64,000 nt of DNA. It comes from Hymenopellis radicata (lineage: Eukaryota > Basidiomycota > Agaricomycetes > Agaricales > Physalacriaceae). Where the stretch lies: the NCBI GenBank assembly GCA_015501595.1, contig JADNRX010000179.1, positions 43,879 to 107,878 of the forward strand, in the 5' to 3' direction. The position numbers and the translations under genes are program-made. Below, one piece after another: positions 34,874 to 46,134 of the stretch; position 1 is the first letter of the stretch; each line of letters starts with the position of its first letter. The notes under the pieces are model-generated. The model searched no databases. It worked only from the letters and a program-made list of their open reading frames with translations, and had not been told where the DNA came from.

Positions 34874-34972
34874 CGAACTGTTTGCTATCTAATTTGGGGT
34901 TTATTTATCATGTATCACTCATCTTTTATATGTATACCTTATAGTTGTACCCTTTGTGTAGTGATCTTGACA
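34817..34972 (+). repeat. Kinase 3'-tail duplication, original copy
   Basis: The end of the PIP5K coding region and its 3' flank (from TTTGCGTTTATGAGGGC to GTGTAGTGATCT) recurs at about 35683-35811 in direct orientation with scattered differences. Confidence 0.8.
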
Positions 34973-34989
34973 AGCTGTCCTCCTCCAAC

Positions 34990-35395
34990 TTGAAGTCTGA
35001 GGAAGGACTCAGGTGCACCATTCTCAACATCCCATTTCCTTAAGTTCGTCTCTCCGTCTCTCATCAATCATGTCGACCAAAGCTGAATTCACGAACGACC
35101 ATGCCTGATCGGACCGCACATCGAATGAGAACGTTAGCTCTTCAGGGTGCAAGGTGGCGAATGTTGCCTCCGTCTCCAGGCTGTTTATCAAAAAGCCCAA
35201 CGAAACATCCACTTGGTAGTTGAAGTCGGGCGTTATTACTTGGCAGCTGAACGAAATCATCAGCTTCTTCAAGCCCGGAGATAGTGCTACGATAATCGTT
35301 TGTTGGGACTCGACGGGTCGTAGTTACTTGGTAAGTAATCGAACATTTGGAAAACCAATGGAAACACGAAGGCAGTCCGCGATGAATGGAAGGAA
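34990..35395 (-). pseudogene. F-box gene 3' fragment
   Basis: This minus-strand piece matches the C-terminal part of the F-box gene at 39732-41566 (about 39870-40280). The motifs LKKLMISFSCQVITPDFNYQ, DVSLGFLI and SFDVRSDQAWSFVNSALVDM are shared. About 11 codons containing the paralog's SQMVDDGDGGN are deleted, and the ends are cut on both sides. It lies between the two copies of the PIP5K tail. Confidence 0.8.
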
Positions 35396-35439
35396 CGTAA
35401 CACCGTCTTCACTGTGACCTCCCCGATCATCCTCCTCAC

Positions 35440-35665
35440 CCCACTCCCTAGTAGGGAGACGTCTCGTCCCCCTTCGATCTCTCTCCCTCCATGATGGAGG
35501 CACCTCTTCGTGTGCGTCTCCTTCGCGCGAGACTCCCCAGGAAGACGTTTCCTCTCCTTCGAGCTCTCTGCCTCCATGCTGAAGGCACCTCTTCGTGCGC
35601 ATCTCCCCTGGCCAGGAGACGATGCTTCCTCTTCGTGCATGTCTCCCGTTGGGAGGAGACTGTTC
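35440..35665. repeat. Degenerate short repeats
   Basis: Units containing CTCCATG, then GAAGGCACCTCTTCGTG or GGAGGCACCTCTTCGTG, then a CTCTCC or ATCTCCC block recur two to three times, with GGGAGACG-type pieces between. This is low-order tandem or satellite-like sequence without coding evidence. Confidence 0.55.
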
Positions 35666-35682
35666 TTCGCCGTCTCCTTCAT

Positions 35683-35811
35683 TTTTGCGTTTATGAGGGC
35701 CATTAGTATGCGTGGAGGTGGGGGTGGTGAGTCGTTCACGTGATGGACACTATCTAATTTTGGGGTTCTTATTTATCATATTTCTATATTGTATGCTTTG
35801 TGTAGTGATCT
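35683..35811 (+). repeat. Kinase 3'-tail duplication, second copy
   Basis: This is the second copy of the PIP5K 3' tail. It includes the GGTGGTGAGTCGTTCA block and the ATCTAATTT 3' flank, with a stop after an altered codon. It has no gene body. Confidence 0.8.
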
Positions 35812-36172
35812 GTTAACCAAGGGAGTGTCTGTCTGCGCTAGACTATGTTAATATCACCGACTGTCGACGAAGACATATAAATGCGCTACACACTCCGTAT
35901 GTCGCATCGGAGCATTCATCGTCTGAAGTGGAGAGTGTACAAATACGCGGCAACAGTTTCAGCGTATATAAGGCCTTACTACTCAGTAGTACTCACTGGC
36001 GTCTCGTCCTCACCCAACATTCGTCTTTGGCGGCTCCCTTCAAGTCGACTGTCTATGGAAGGTGCTACTCACACAAGGTTTAAGTGGGCAGGTAGGGTTC
36101 GTTATATTCATGCACACACAGCTTCGATAAGTAAAACGATTCATTTCTACAAAACTATGCCGTGTTTCGTTC
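35812..36172. other. Intergenic, nothing recognised
   Basis: There is no supported gene between the repeat tail and the stop of the oxalate decarboxylase. A plus frame at 35881-36195 is a chance frame that overlaps the 3' end of the decarboxylase. Confidence 0.4.
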
Positions 36173-38302
36173 TCAAGCAGGTCCCATCACCGTAGGTTTA
36201 GTCTTGGATAACTGAGCGATTGTCTCATCATCGAGGCCGAGGTGCGCCTTGACCAGTTCAGGCGGCGTCAAGGCAAGCCACTGTCGGAAGGCGTCAGCGG
36301 GAACAGCGTGACAATTGCGAACACCGAGTTTTACCTGGTTGAGACTGATGTCCTGGAAGCGATCTGTGTTGAAGATTTCCAAGAATTTCAAGGTTGTGTT
36401 TCCTGTGTTTTCGACGTAGTGGCCTAAAACACCTCTTGAGAAAAGCTTCGACGAAAGGAACGAGGACATACCCATAGCAGTAGGTACGTAGCCTAATCAC
36501 GGAAGGTCAGTGTGGCTCGTTGGAAATGAAACCTACTGACCAATATCACCAGGCTGATAATTGAATGTTCTGGCTGAACCTTGGGAGGCGAAGATGGTCA
36601 CGCGGCCCTCACCCTCGCTAGAATGAGCGGGTACAATCAGGGCCATACAGCATCCTGAAGAGAATGAAGTGCTCACAGGAAGAAGTTCCACTCATCCATG
36701 GTAGGGTGCCAATGAAGCTCCCTAGCCAATAATGTATCAAGCGACGATCGGAAGAAGAGAGAAAGTAGCTACAAACCTCATAGCACCCGGTTCAACGGTG
36801 ACTTCGGCAGCGGCGATGGTGGTCGAAACTTTGAATGTAGAAGAATCGACTATCCTGACGGAGCCACCAGACAACTGCGTAGGCGGGACCTGAGACAAGG
36901 AAAACGTATACGAGTCCGGGACGGTGCCTTGTGGACTTTCAGGAGCTTGGTCATCGGTAGGAACGTCTGCACAAAGTTCTCAACATGCTGCGCCAGAGGA
37001 ATACGAGGAAGCGAACCAGCAGGGAAAATATATAGCTCCTGAGCAGGAATATGCGCAAATGCTTGAGGATTGGTGGCCTGGAAATTCTTTTGGATGACTA
37101 CGAGGCTATCAGTACTCCTGCGCGCCGAGCGTACGAGACTACTACCTTCAGCTGGGACATGTGCCAACCAATCTGTCAACTAAGTTTGAAATTCAAGATC
37201 AATACATACGACCATGCAGGGGAAATGGAAGCCTACCAAGAAAGTCGAATCCTCGCTGAAGTCCCCATCGTCAAAGATCTGGTGTCGCCTTAGAAGAGAG
37301 GGTACAGGGATAGAGGAAGACTAACAAGAAGGAATTCAGAACCATCCGGATCGTCGCCAGTTGCTTGCAAGGAATGAGGAATACCGGGGGGGAAGAACCA
37401 AAGATCTCCCGGGCCCTAACAGAATGTCATTGAATCTGGAAGGGGGAACGTCTACCCAGTACTGACCACATTGCCGACGAAGTTGCGCCCCTCAGTATCA
37501 ACCGCGGTCACCTGAGTCGTTCCCTAGCAGGCACAATTCGGAACACGTAGAATGATCAGATTCTGTGGTACTCACTTTCAAGACGTACGCCCACTAAGAA
37601 AGATCAGCAGTGGCGGGAATCGCGGGAACAGGAACGTTACCTCTGACGTTTTGTGCCAATGAAGCTCACTAAAGAAGATATTAGCATGTCATTGACCCGG
37701 CCTTGATCGGACTTACCGAACTGCTCCAGGTTCAAGGCGCATGTTGACGCTAGCCATTGCTAAGAGATGTTAAAAGAGGGTGCAAAAGGACTAGGCGTGA
37801 CCAACCAGTTGCGATGGGCATAACCCCAACTAAATAACAAATAAGGAGGAGGTCTCATGTCTAATACAAAGACTTACTGTTCTCTTGTCGTGCCCAACCA
37901 CCAGTCTGCATGCGGTTGTGACTGAAACTGAATGGCCATTTGGCGTTCTTACTAGAAGAGCCCGTTAGTCACGAAGAGAGAGAGAAGGATTGAAACGTAC
38001 AGAGTTCCCGCGTCGGTAGTAGGCGGCGCGAACAAGTCTGGGTTCTGTAGATCCATAGGTATATTGTCAGGACCCATGATCTTGGCACCAAGGCCCCCGC
38101 GTATCGGTTGGACAGTGGAAGGATCGCTAGCCTCGTTCCAAAGCGGCACGTTCGGGTCGGTGCTCGCAAATGGAACCGTCGCGGTCGACGCTGGCGCAGA
38201 GTCGGTCGAGGACGCGACTACTGCGACACCAGAGCTGGCGGCGGGTGCACAGTAGGCGAGCCTCGCTAGAAGAACGAGATTGACGAGTCCAATAGCAAAC
38301 AT
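36173..38302 (-). CDS. Secreted oxalate decarboxylase (bicupin)
   Basis: The ATG at 38302 opens with a signal peptide ([20 protein letters not shown]). At least eleven exons follow, among them 38001-38302, 37878-37951, 37806-37829 and 37717-37759; the last exons end at 36173. The enzyme converts oxalate to formate and CO2 with Mn in two cupin domains. Cupin 1 shows [17 protein letters not shown] and then [16 protein letters not shown]. Cupin 2 shows [20 protein letters not shown] and then YVPTAMGHYVEN. Both carry the HxH..E..H metal ligands. [11 protein letters not shown] lies in the linker. Every join is in frame if a 38-nt intron (GTATTC..GTGCAG, within about 36980-37020) is accepted; otherwise one frameshift lies there. 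Wood- and litter-decay fungi use this enzyme to control oxalic acid outside the cell. Confidence 0.92.
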
Positions 38303-38709
38303 GGTCGAAGAGACTTGAGACAACAAGTGCGGTACTGATGTGGTTTAGACGCCTTTTAAACACTCAGAGCCCCCCTACGCGTCAAAGTTGCCGTTCCCTA
38401 TCAAGAACCGATTCCAGGTCGGTAGTCGGGTCATGCATGAGCCCACTACCACAGCAGTCCTGAGCAGTGTGACTCGTAGGTATTGATAATAACCTCCCCG
38501 CATGACATGGAACAAGGCGGAGGGCAGAAATTAGGAGCTTTCGTTCCTGCCACCATCGTTCTTCTGACCAACTGTGCACTCGATTCATGACCCAGAAAGT
38601 GGATAAGAAATCTTACCTGTAAGGCACCTAGCAGCTATTTTTATCCATTTTATATATAGCCTCGTCTATGAAGAAATCTGTTAGGTGAGCACGTTGAACG
38701 TCAGGAAAG

Positions 38710-39560
38710 GCTACCGAATCCACAGCATTTAGGCCATAAGACGTGATCTGAAACGACGTCCTAGCTGACTATTGGACGGCAGACGCGACCATGACGACCC
38801 GGGCCCTGCTCTGTCGCTGAAGGCCGGAAATCCGCAGTGGAAATTGTCGGGGATGACTATCCGGGAAGCGGCGCAAGGCGGAAACGGCCAAGAGGCCCCA
38901 AGAAACTCCTCCAGCGATTTCGGCGGATTTGAGTCAAAAGCCTGGCGGATTTCGCGGATTTGAGAGCATCAGCAGGGGTTCAGGCCAAATTTTGGCACCA
39001 TGCATATGCTCGACTTCCGCCGAACATTACTCTCAAGCTGCACGTAACGCACTGTTCGGTGACCGACGGACGTGAGTGAGCATCGGAGAAGCACAGAGCG
39101 AAATGTCACCAACGAAACGTGATTTGGAGGCGTGACAAATGGGCACGTGTCGTGACTTCCTTGGTGATTTTTGGCGGATTTGAGGCCCAAATTGTGCAAA
39201 AGTGCGCGAATTTGAGGGCTATATTTGAAGGTTGCGCCACCGGAGTCCTAGTGGAGTTTCCCGGGGCCTCCTCAAGAGCTTCTGCTGAAGGAAGGAAGCA
39301 GGCCGCGCGTTCTTTTGTGAGCATCTCGATTGTCACGTCTCTTTTGGAGAATTAGACGGAGCTGGTCTTGCAGAGACGAAAGAGCGGCTCATCGAGACGC
39401 GTAAGGGACGCGCCGAGGGGAGGTAGGCAGTCATGTAAGATGGAGATATCGGCAAGACGCGGAGCTTCGTTCGTCACCAGATACTGCTCGATAGAGACAG
39501 GCAAAGGAGGAGCTGTGAGAGGTGCCGATAGGCTCTCCGTTACCATGTAGCGCAATGCGG
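38710..39560 (-). pseudogene. F-box gene 5' remnant, interrupted
   Basis: This is a truncated minus-strand copy of the 5' half of the gene at 39732-41566. The piece 39262-39560 carries PPLPVSIEQYLVTNEAPR and SLTRLDE, with frame breaks soon after. The piece 38710-38900 matches the region around the paralog's F-box and post-F-box (41000-41165). The two pieces are separated by about 360 bp of unrelated DNA (38901-39262). Stops and indels occur in all frames. Confidence 0.7.
38901..39262. mobile_element. Possible MITE-like insertion with GCGGATTTGAG repeats
   Basis: This segment interrupts F-box homology. Its ends read GAAACTCCTCCAG and, reverse-complemented, GAAACTCCACTAG, forming short imperfect inverted repeats. 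The motif GCGGATTTGAG occurs three times and looser versions twice. Flanks GGCCCCAAG and GGCCTCCTCAAG may be a degraded target duplication. There is no coding capacity, and I could not fix the exact ends. Confidence 0.45.
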
Positions 39561-39731
39561 ACTTGTTGAAATAGTCAGTAGTACCTCACCTGGTTGCTTT
39601 AGAGCACCGTTACCCAGCTCAGCAAGCAAGCTTGTGTGTCCTGCGTGCATGTCAACTATCTCACTATGTTAAAGTGGCTCGAAAGTGGTTTAGTGTAACC
39701 AAGTAATGTCAACGAAACCCTGTTCTCCTCT

Positions 39732-41566
39732 TCAAAGGATGGACGAGTCATCAACATCCTTCCTGAATATATCCACAGAGAATCCCGAAGCTTTCAAGAC
39801 GCGTAACCGAGCAATATCATGGTCCATCAAGAGCGGCAGGACTTGTCTCGGGTGTGGCCTGAAAACAAGGTGCACCATACTCAACATCCCATTTCCATTT
39901 CCATCTTCGTCTCTCCGTCTCTCATCAATCATGTCGACCAAAGCTGAGTTCACGAACGACCATTCCTGATCGGACCGCACATCGAATGAGAACATTAGGT
40001 CTTCAAGTAATGGTGCAAGGTGGTGAACGTTGCCTCCGTCTCCATCATCGACCATCTGCGACAGGCTGTGTATCAAAAAGCCCAATGAAACATCAACTTG
40101 GTAGTTGAAGTCGGGTGTTATTACTTGGCAGCTGAACGAAATCATGAGCTTCTTCAAGCCCGGAGATAGTGCTACGATTGTGGGGAGGAAGCCGATGGAG
40201 AAGTCGCAGTTACTTAAGTGGAGGGTTGTAATCGAACATTGGGAAGCACGAAGACAGTCGGCGATGAAAGGCAGATATGGAAGGGGTGTGTGCAACTTGC
40301 GGCTGCCAACCTCGAGATGATCGAGGCATGGAAGATTCAAGGAACGTAGAAGAAAGGCGTTTGCTGTGGAGAGATATTCGAGACTGCGGGTGATGCGTGG
40401 CACCCCGACTGTGAGCCATTCGGTGTGGTTTTGAGCAAGACTAGCCTCGTTGAGGTAGCTAAGAGCAGGAGCGCGGCGTAAGACAGAGAGGACGTCGATC
40501 GGCACGGGAATGTACGAATCGGATCTCGAAGTGAAGCGCAATAAACGCGAGCAGTCAAGAGCGAGATAGGCGTTTCGGACGCTGACGTCGGTCAGCAGTG
40601 GAGCCACCTCAAATGCGCGCACAACGCGGATGCTATTCTCCTCCACAGTCTCCCAGACCCAATCTGGATCGCAGCATGTGAACACCAGTTCTTTCAGTGC
40701 CGATACTTCCCCTCGGATGTCTCCCAACCACACGCCCAAAGCAGTCGGCACATCGAACGTCACGCGCTCCCAGCGCTCAGAGTGCTCCATCAGCGTATCC
40801 AAGAGATCCTCAATCCTTCTCGGGTTGTTGGCGTAATCATCAAAGTCGAACTCGAAATGAAAAGAGAGCTTATGCGATCCAGAACGATCCAGCACAGTTT
40901 GGAGGAGAGCAGAGGGATCCGTGCATCCGGTCAGGGCGATATTATCGCAGCTATCACATACGCTCCAGCCGCATTTATAGGACGTGATTTGGAACGATGT
41001 CCATAGCTGGGGCCATTGGGCGGCGTCGCGCCACCTACGGCAGACGCGACTCACGGCCCAGGGTCCGTCTCTATCGCTGAGGACTGGGAATCCGCAGTCG
41101 AGATCATCGGGGATTACCATGAGGAAGATATTCTGGAGGATCTCCAGAGGGAACCGGCGCAAGGCGGAAACGGCCCCCAAAAGCTTCTGCTGGCGTTCAT
41201 GGCAGGCCGCGCGTTCAGATGTGAGCTTCTCGAGAGCCACTTCTCTTTTTTGAAGAGTCAATCGGAGTTGATCTCGCAGAGACGAGAGAGCGGCTATCTC
41301 TTCATCGAGACGCGTAAGTGATGCGTCGAGGGGAGGGAGGCAGCCATGTAAGATGGGGATATCGTCAGGACGCGGAGCTTCGTTGGCGAACAGGTGTTGC
41401 TCAATAGAGACAGGTAAAGGGGGAAGACTGTGAGAGGTACCGATGGGTCCTCCGTGACACGTGCATGTCGCGCAATGCGGACTATTAGGACCGGGTATTT
41501 TCACAGAACCTGCATCCTGGAGACAGTGAATGATTTGAGAATACATATAAGAGCTGCTCTTACCAT
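39732..41566 (-). CDS. F-box protein, long paralog
   Basis: The model is complement(join(39732..41516, 41564..41566)): the start ATG alone forms the coding part of exon 1, followed by a 47-nt intron. The protein is about 595 aa. After a Cys/His-containing N-terminus (PHCATCTCHGG) comes a helical coiled-coil-like stretch (RLDEEIAALSSLRDQLRLTL, then EKLTSERAACHERQQKL). The F-box is at about residues 105-155 (LRRFPLEILQNIFLMVIPDD, then AVSRVCRRWRDAAQWPQLW). Leucine-rich-repeat-like strands follow (LLTDVSVRNAYLAL, CSITTLHLSNCDFS). It is probably an SCF substrate receptor. Three fragments in the window (8313, 34990 and 38710) derive from this gene or a close relative. The intron position is confirmed by the same structure in the pseudogene at 8313. 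Confidence 0.85.
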
Positions 41567-42170
41567 GACAAGGGACAATAGCGTGCGCAGCCGGAGTAGT
41601 GACTCCAGAAGGACAATGTGTGTGATGGTTGACTTGTAACTTTAAGCCCCGGGCAAGCCGAGTTGCGCCGCGCGCTGACGTCACGTGGTCAAATCCTTCA
41701 ACAAACTCTCATGTCGGCTTAACGCGTCAGTATTTCTGGAGACTCTTAGCGGGTAACCGGCGCATCTTCAGACTTAGCTCTTGCTATGACTGAAGTCTTC
41801 CGGTGACATCGCCGTAGTTACGATGCGTAATCCCTCCACCACAGCCTCCCTCGTTTCCCCACGCGCCTCCTCCCAGGGCATCACCACCACGACCATGTTC
41901 CTATATTTTTATCAACATGTTTTTATCAATGGTATCCTAATTACAACGTAAGCTTGACCACTACCATAATCATTGCTGTTGCTTGAGCTATTGCTTTCTG
42001 CAGCAAGAACTCTATCTGTCCTCTATGTCTAGTCTATCTTTCGCCGGGCACTGAACTTCTGCATCTATGAGTTCTATCTATCGTTGTCGGACTATATGCA
42101 ACCTCAGCTAATAACTGAACGCGCGACTCGACTTTGCTCCCCATCTCCTCGCTACAGGCCCGTCTCCGCC
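41567..42170. other. Intergenic, part shared with arm A
   Basis: The first 300 bp match the reverse complement of about 7715-8215. They should contain the promoter of the F-box gene that starts at 41566. No gene is seen in the remainder. Confidence 0.45.
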
Positions 42171-43480
42171 TCAAACGATAAGTACGACCTCGAGGTCAAA
42201 AGAACAGCTTGCCACCATCTGGTTCTGCGCATGCCTGCGTCGAAGCATTGTAAAGACTTGCGCAGATTTATGAAAGGTATAGCTTGATTCCGAACCGCAT
42301 CCCAACGCCAAGCTGATGTCTAGAGTGCGAAGCTTTGGGACTAACGCAAATACCTGCTCATCTTCACGCTCCGTTCCTCCTAAAGCGAACATTAACTGCC
42401 ATAAAGCCTGATCAACATTGACGACAAAGACCGCCGCGGACTCGGACACGATGCCTTGAAACCCGATCTCGAGGTGTTCGAGGAGTGGAACCAACTTTAA
42501 TACGTCTATCAAGCTGCCCACAGACAGGTCACAGTTGACGACTTGGAGGTCAATCAACGGACATCGCGAACCCTTGATAAAGTCGAGGATAAAGGGAAGG
42601 GCGGGTGTGATAGAAAACCCCTGATATCAAGATGGCGGAGGTTTGGGAGATGGACCAGAGCCAAATCGGAAGGAGTGCTCCAAAACGTGAGCGCTTTGAG
42701 GGTTTGCGAGACTACACGCTTGAATGATGGCGCCCTGCTCTGCATCGTCATGTGCTCGAGGCGGGGACATTCACGTAGGACGCTGACCAGCGAGGATCTA
42801 TAAGTTGCGCCCGTCACACTGAACCGCGTGAGCTGAGCATATAGCGATTGACAGTCCATCCGCGCGCCATTGAGATACAGCCCCTCGAGCAATGGTGCTT
42901 GCGTGAAGGCAACAATCTCTTCATAGACCCGGGCGTCCGGCGTAGATTCTATGTGCAGCTCCCGAAGTCGTGGAAGGCTCCCTCGAACCCTGGTAAGTGC
43001 GCGCGTGCAAGCCACATCGAGGCTGATGAAATGAACAGTACGCCATTGACGACTCCGCGTCATGAGCAGGTCTAGCAAGGTCAAAGCCGGATCACCGTGA
43101 ACAGACGCGCTCATGTCAAACGTAATGACCAGGTCCATCTCCTTCGTATATGACAGTGCCAGCCACAACAAAGACGTCGCGTCTCGAAGCTTTGCCGCCA
43201 TGTGTGCATTTACATAAAGCTCTCTCCACAACCTGGGACTTGACGTGGATACGTTCCGCCAAAAGCGACACACCTGCCGCAGTACCCATTGAGGTTGCGA
43301 AGAATAATCCCCTGGAGAACTGGAAATGGTTTGGAATATGGCCTCCAAGAGCTCAGCGGGCAGTTGCTGAATCGGCGATTGGTCGTCGTCGGGAATGAGG
43401 GTTGGGTCCGCGGTCACGGTACGGGATGCACGCGCTCCCGACGCGACCTGGCGTAATTCGACTGTACTCGTTTTGAACAT
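42171..43480 (-). pseudogene. F-box gene with one frameshift
   Basis: The ATG at 43480 opens a frame containing an F-box (IQQLPAELLEAIFQTISSSP, then VLRQVCRFWRNVSTSSPRLW) and leucine-rich-repeat-like strands. At about 42618-42626, a GGGG/TTTT junction, the frame must shift by one base to continue as SITPALPFILDFIKG and IDLQVVNCDLSVGSL, ending at 42171. With the shift the length is about 435 aa, normal for this family. A single homopolymer difference could be a sequence error. The segment between 41870 and 44230, which holds this gene, has no counterpart in arm A. Confidence 0.75.
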
Positions 43481-44037
43481 GGCTTGCGTACGGGGTCGTA
43501 GTATGTGGGGGACCTGTAAGGTGTACTTATCAATTGACGGCCATGCATGGTGCAGCTCTCGAACTCACTGCGATAATATGTATAAGCCGTTGAAGAGTGA
43601 TACGTACGCGGTTATGGCGAGGTAGAAGGACCTTCAAGGGTTCAAAGCTTGTATACTTCGAAGATGGACGAGAAGGAAGCCAAGAACGTTGCAAGAAGGA
43701 GGCTGCTCACAATTTTACATATGATTTGGCAACCCGGCAGTTCGGAAACAGGCTAGGGGAATTACAGGGCGGCATTTTGACCCTTTCATCCTGCTATCAT
43801 CGCGCCGCTTCGAGATAAAGTGCAGTGAGTACAGAGTGAGTACAATTACACCAAACCACAACCCTCTTAAGTACTCCTACACGTCGATATGCAACCTTTG
43901 ATGACTGTTTCTCTTTGTCAAACTAGCGATCGACATGCTACCTTTGTGCCTATGCGATGTCAAAGAGCCTTTCTCCGTCAATACTACTTATACCAAGGTC
44001 ATTTTCCTGCTATCGCAAGAACTCACCTCTCACAATC
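43481..44037. other. Divergent intergenic region
   Basis: This is the space between a minus-strand F-box start and a plus-strand unknown gene, probably carrying both promoters. Short frames here are unsupported. Confidence 0.4.
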
Positions 44038-44568
44038 ATGTCGGCAGCAGCCGATTCCAATCCAGCGCCTCTGACCGAGTCCTTTCCCCAACGCGAATCT
44101 CTAAATCGTCCTCCAGTTGTCGGGAGCACTATCACCCGCCTAGTCCAGTACCATCAAACACAACGGCCGACGTCGGAAAGATTCCCGATACGGTCATTGT
44201 GATACACTTGGGAGATCGTCTGCCACTCGTTGTGGCGCGCAGCGCCCTCCTTCAACCATCGGTTTCCGTGAGTGTCAATCAATTCCAGTCTCAGCTAGCC
44301 TATGATACTGACGAGACGCGTTTGTATGCAGAGTGTGATGAGCTATATTGCGCCACACGTTCAAAACCCTTGGTTCACCACGCGCGATATCCCGGGCTTC
44401 AAAGGGAAGCCGGTGTCTGTGGTTCCGCGATACTGGGACGAGCTACTGCCGTATATTCGGGAGCTCACCATCAATCCTCTGTTGCGGCACGAAGGCGGTC
44501 CTCAGTTGTGGTCGATGATCCTCAATTATCTTTTCTTCGCTGCGCTTAATTACTTTATTAGTAAGTAA
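44038..44568 (+). CDS. Unknown protein, paralog of the 7380 pseudogene
   Basis: The tentative start is the ATG at 44038 (MSAAADSNPAPL). An intron with a conserved GTGAGTGTCA donor ends at about 44331. The last exon reads SVMSYIAPHVQNPWFTTRDI, then GFKGKPVSVVPRYWDELLPY and ends ALNYFISK. The first ATG frame and the frame leading into the intron (LVVARSALLQPS) differ, so either a further intron or a frameshift lies at about 44150-44200. A Trp-rich, Pro-rich motif and a hydrophobic C-terminus are visible. I do not recognise the family. Conservation of splice sites and protein sequence in two copies supports it being coding. Confidence 0.5.
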
Positions 44569-44721
44569 TGCTCGATGGCTTTGAGAGCATCTTGGCTGAC
44601 GCTTTCATAGTTCAACCATTGGGCTTGAAGTTGAAGAAATTCTTGTAGAATGTTCAAATGAAGTCATGGTACAGATGAAATGGGTATGTATGAAATACGA
44701 GATAAATGTGTACTGGTTTAA

Positions 44722-46134
44722 TTACATGCCAACAATAACCAAGTTCAAAGAGAGAACAATGCCTCTAAGCTGAAAATCCTGTACGATAGTTTGCCCGCAA
44801 AAGGCGGTGTTCAGGAGCTGCGCCTCATCGGGCTCCAAAAACTCGAAAGACAGACAGAACTGTCTGAGGCAAGGTAATGAAAGGAGAGGATTGGAAGGCA
44901 ACTTGGAATCCTTGATGATGCCAATGAAGTCCATCAACGATTCCAAGCCAATGCGAAGCCCGCTTTCGCGTCGCCTCCCCGCTTTATCTTCGACGTACTC
45001 GTTGTCATCATCATCGTCGGAGTCGCTGTCCTCCGAGGACGAATCAACTCCATCAAAGTAGCAGAAAAAGTCGTCGAACTCGATGACAATTTCCTCTACG
45101 GTTGGCGTAAGGCGGAGTATATCCACCAACTGAAGACAGTCGCATTGACAAAGCAGAAGGGACATCTTCCGAAGAGGGCATCGGGAATGTTCCAAAAAGT
45201 TGGCCACCGTGAGCTCGGGGCATACAGATGTGGCGAGCTCGAGCTCAATCAGATTGGGGAGATCGAGGACCACCAGCTGGTCATCGTGTCCGAGACTGAT
45301 ATAAGTGATGCTCTTCAACGTCGTGCGCCTCCCCGCATCCCTAAACGATGGTATTATTCCGTAAGCCGTCAGACTCTCCAGCTTCGGACACTCGCTAAGC
45401 ATCTCTGTGGCGAACAAACCCGACGGGCTAACGAGAGACACCAACGAGCAGGGGTCCATCATCTGTACCGGGGCGTAGTCAATGCAAACCGTGCGTAGGC
45501 GTGGAGCATCGCAAAAAGCATAAATCTTCACTTGCACGCTGTCATCACAATCGATAGTAAGAGCCTCAAGTCGAGGTAACCTCTCCGTGATTGCATCGAG
45601 GGCCCTCGCGCAGCTCGGTACGAGCCCGCGAAAGTCTGCAGAGACCCAGCGCGGTGAGAAATCCATAAGTACGGCCAAGAGCTGCAGGGACCTGGCTTCG
45701 AAGAATGGTAGTATGCGCCTTCCGTCCTGGTTGTAGATTTCGTGCCCGAAGTCTTCACTGGTCATGTCGATGCCGCTCATATCGAATGTGATGTGCAAAG
45801 CGTGCTCTCCAGAGCGGGATATGACTTCACGTAAAAGGCCAACGGAATTGGGACACCAAACCGCGGAGAAGACTGTGACCGTGATGCACCTCCAGAGGTC
45901 GTAGCACGACGCAGCGACTTGAGACCATTGTCGACAAACACGACCCACAACCCATTGGGCAGCGGACGGGTAGAAGACGTCACCGGGAGGAAGAAGGCTG
46001 AACACCGATAGTAGGATCTCGGTGGGCAGGGTGTGAATATGGCATGTCCGAGCGTCAATGTTGTGAGGTGTGGAAAGTGCAAGGCTATTGTCGTTGTTGT
46101 TGAACGAGAAGGACGACGGTAATAAAGAATCCAT
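44722..46134 (-). CDS. F-box protein, arm B paralog
   Basis: This is a single-exon gene of 470 aa starting MDSLLPS at 46134. The F-box (HTLPTEILLSVFSLLPPGD, then VVGRVCRQWSQVAASC) and the leucine-rich-repeat-like body match the gene at 5247-6695 almost throughout. The acidic insert near residues 370-395 is longer in Asp (DSDSDDDDDNEY). The C-terminal ten residues differ between copies. The open frame is undamaged in both, so both paralogs may function as SCF substrate receptors. The gene is divergent from the F-box-like gene at 47395, as in arm A. Confidence 0.85.
   Translation of the reverse strand: MDSLLPSSFSFNNNDNSLALSTPHNIDARTCHIHTLPTEILLSVFSLLPPGDVFYPSAAQWVVGRVCRQWSQVAASCYDLWRCITVTVFSAVWCPNSVGLLREVISRSGEHALHITFDMSGIDMTSEDFGHEIYNQDGRRILPFFEARSLQLLAVLMDFSPRWVSADFRGLVPSCARALDAITERLPRLEALTIDCDDSVQVKIYAFCDAPRLRTVCIDYAPVQMMDPCSLVSLVSPSGLFATEMLSECPKLESLTAYGIIPSFRDAGRRTTLKSITYISLGHDDQLVVLDLPNLIELELATSVCPELTVANFLEHSRCPLRKMSLLLCQCDCLQLVDILRLTPTVEEIVIEFDDFFCYFDGVDSSSEDSDSDDDDDNEYVEDKAGRRRESGLRIGLESLMDFIGIIKDSKLPSNPLLSLPCLRQFCLSFEFLEPDEAQLLNTAFCGQTIVQDFQLRGIVLSLNLVIVGM

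Noticed and set aside
44722..46134. Gene conversion keeping the two 470-residue F-box genes alike
   Set aside because: It is possible, but the spacers and neighbours are also alike, so simple recent duplication explains the similarity.
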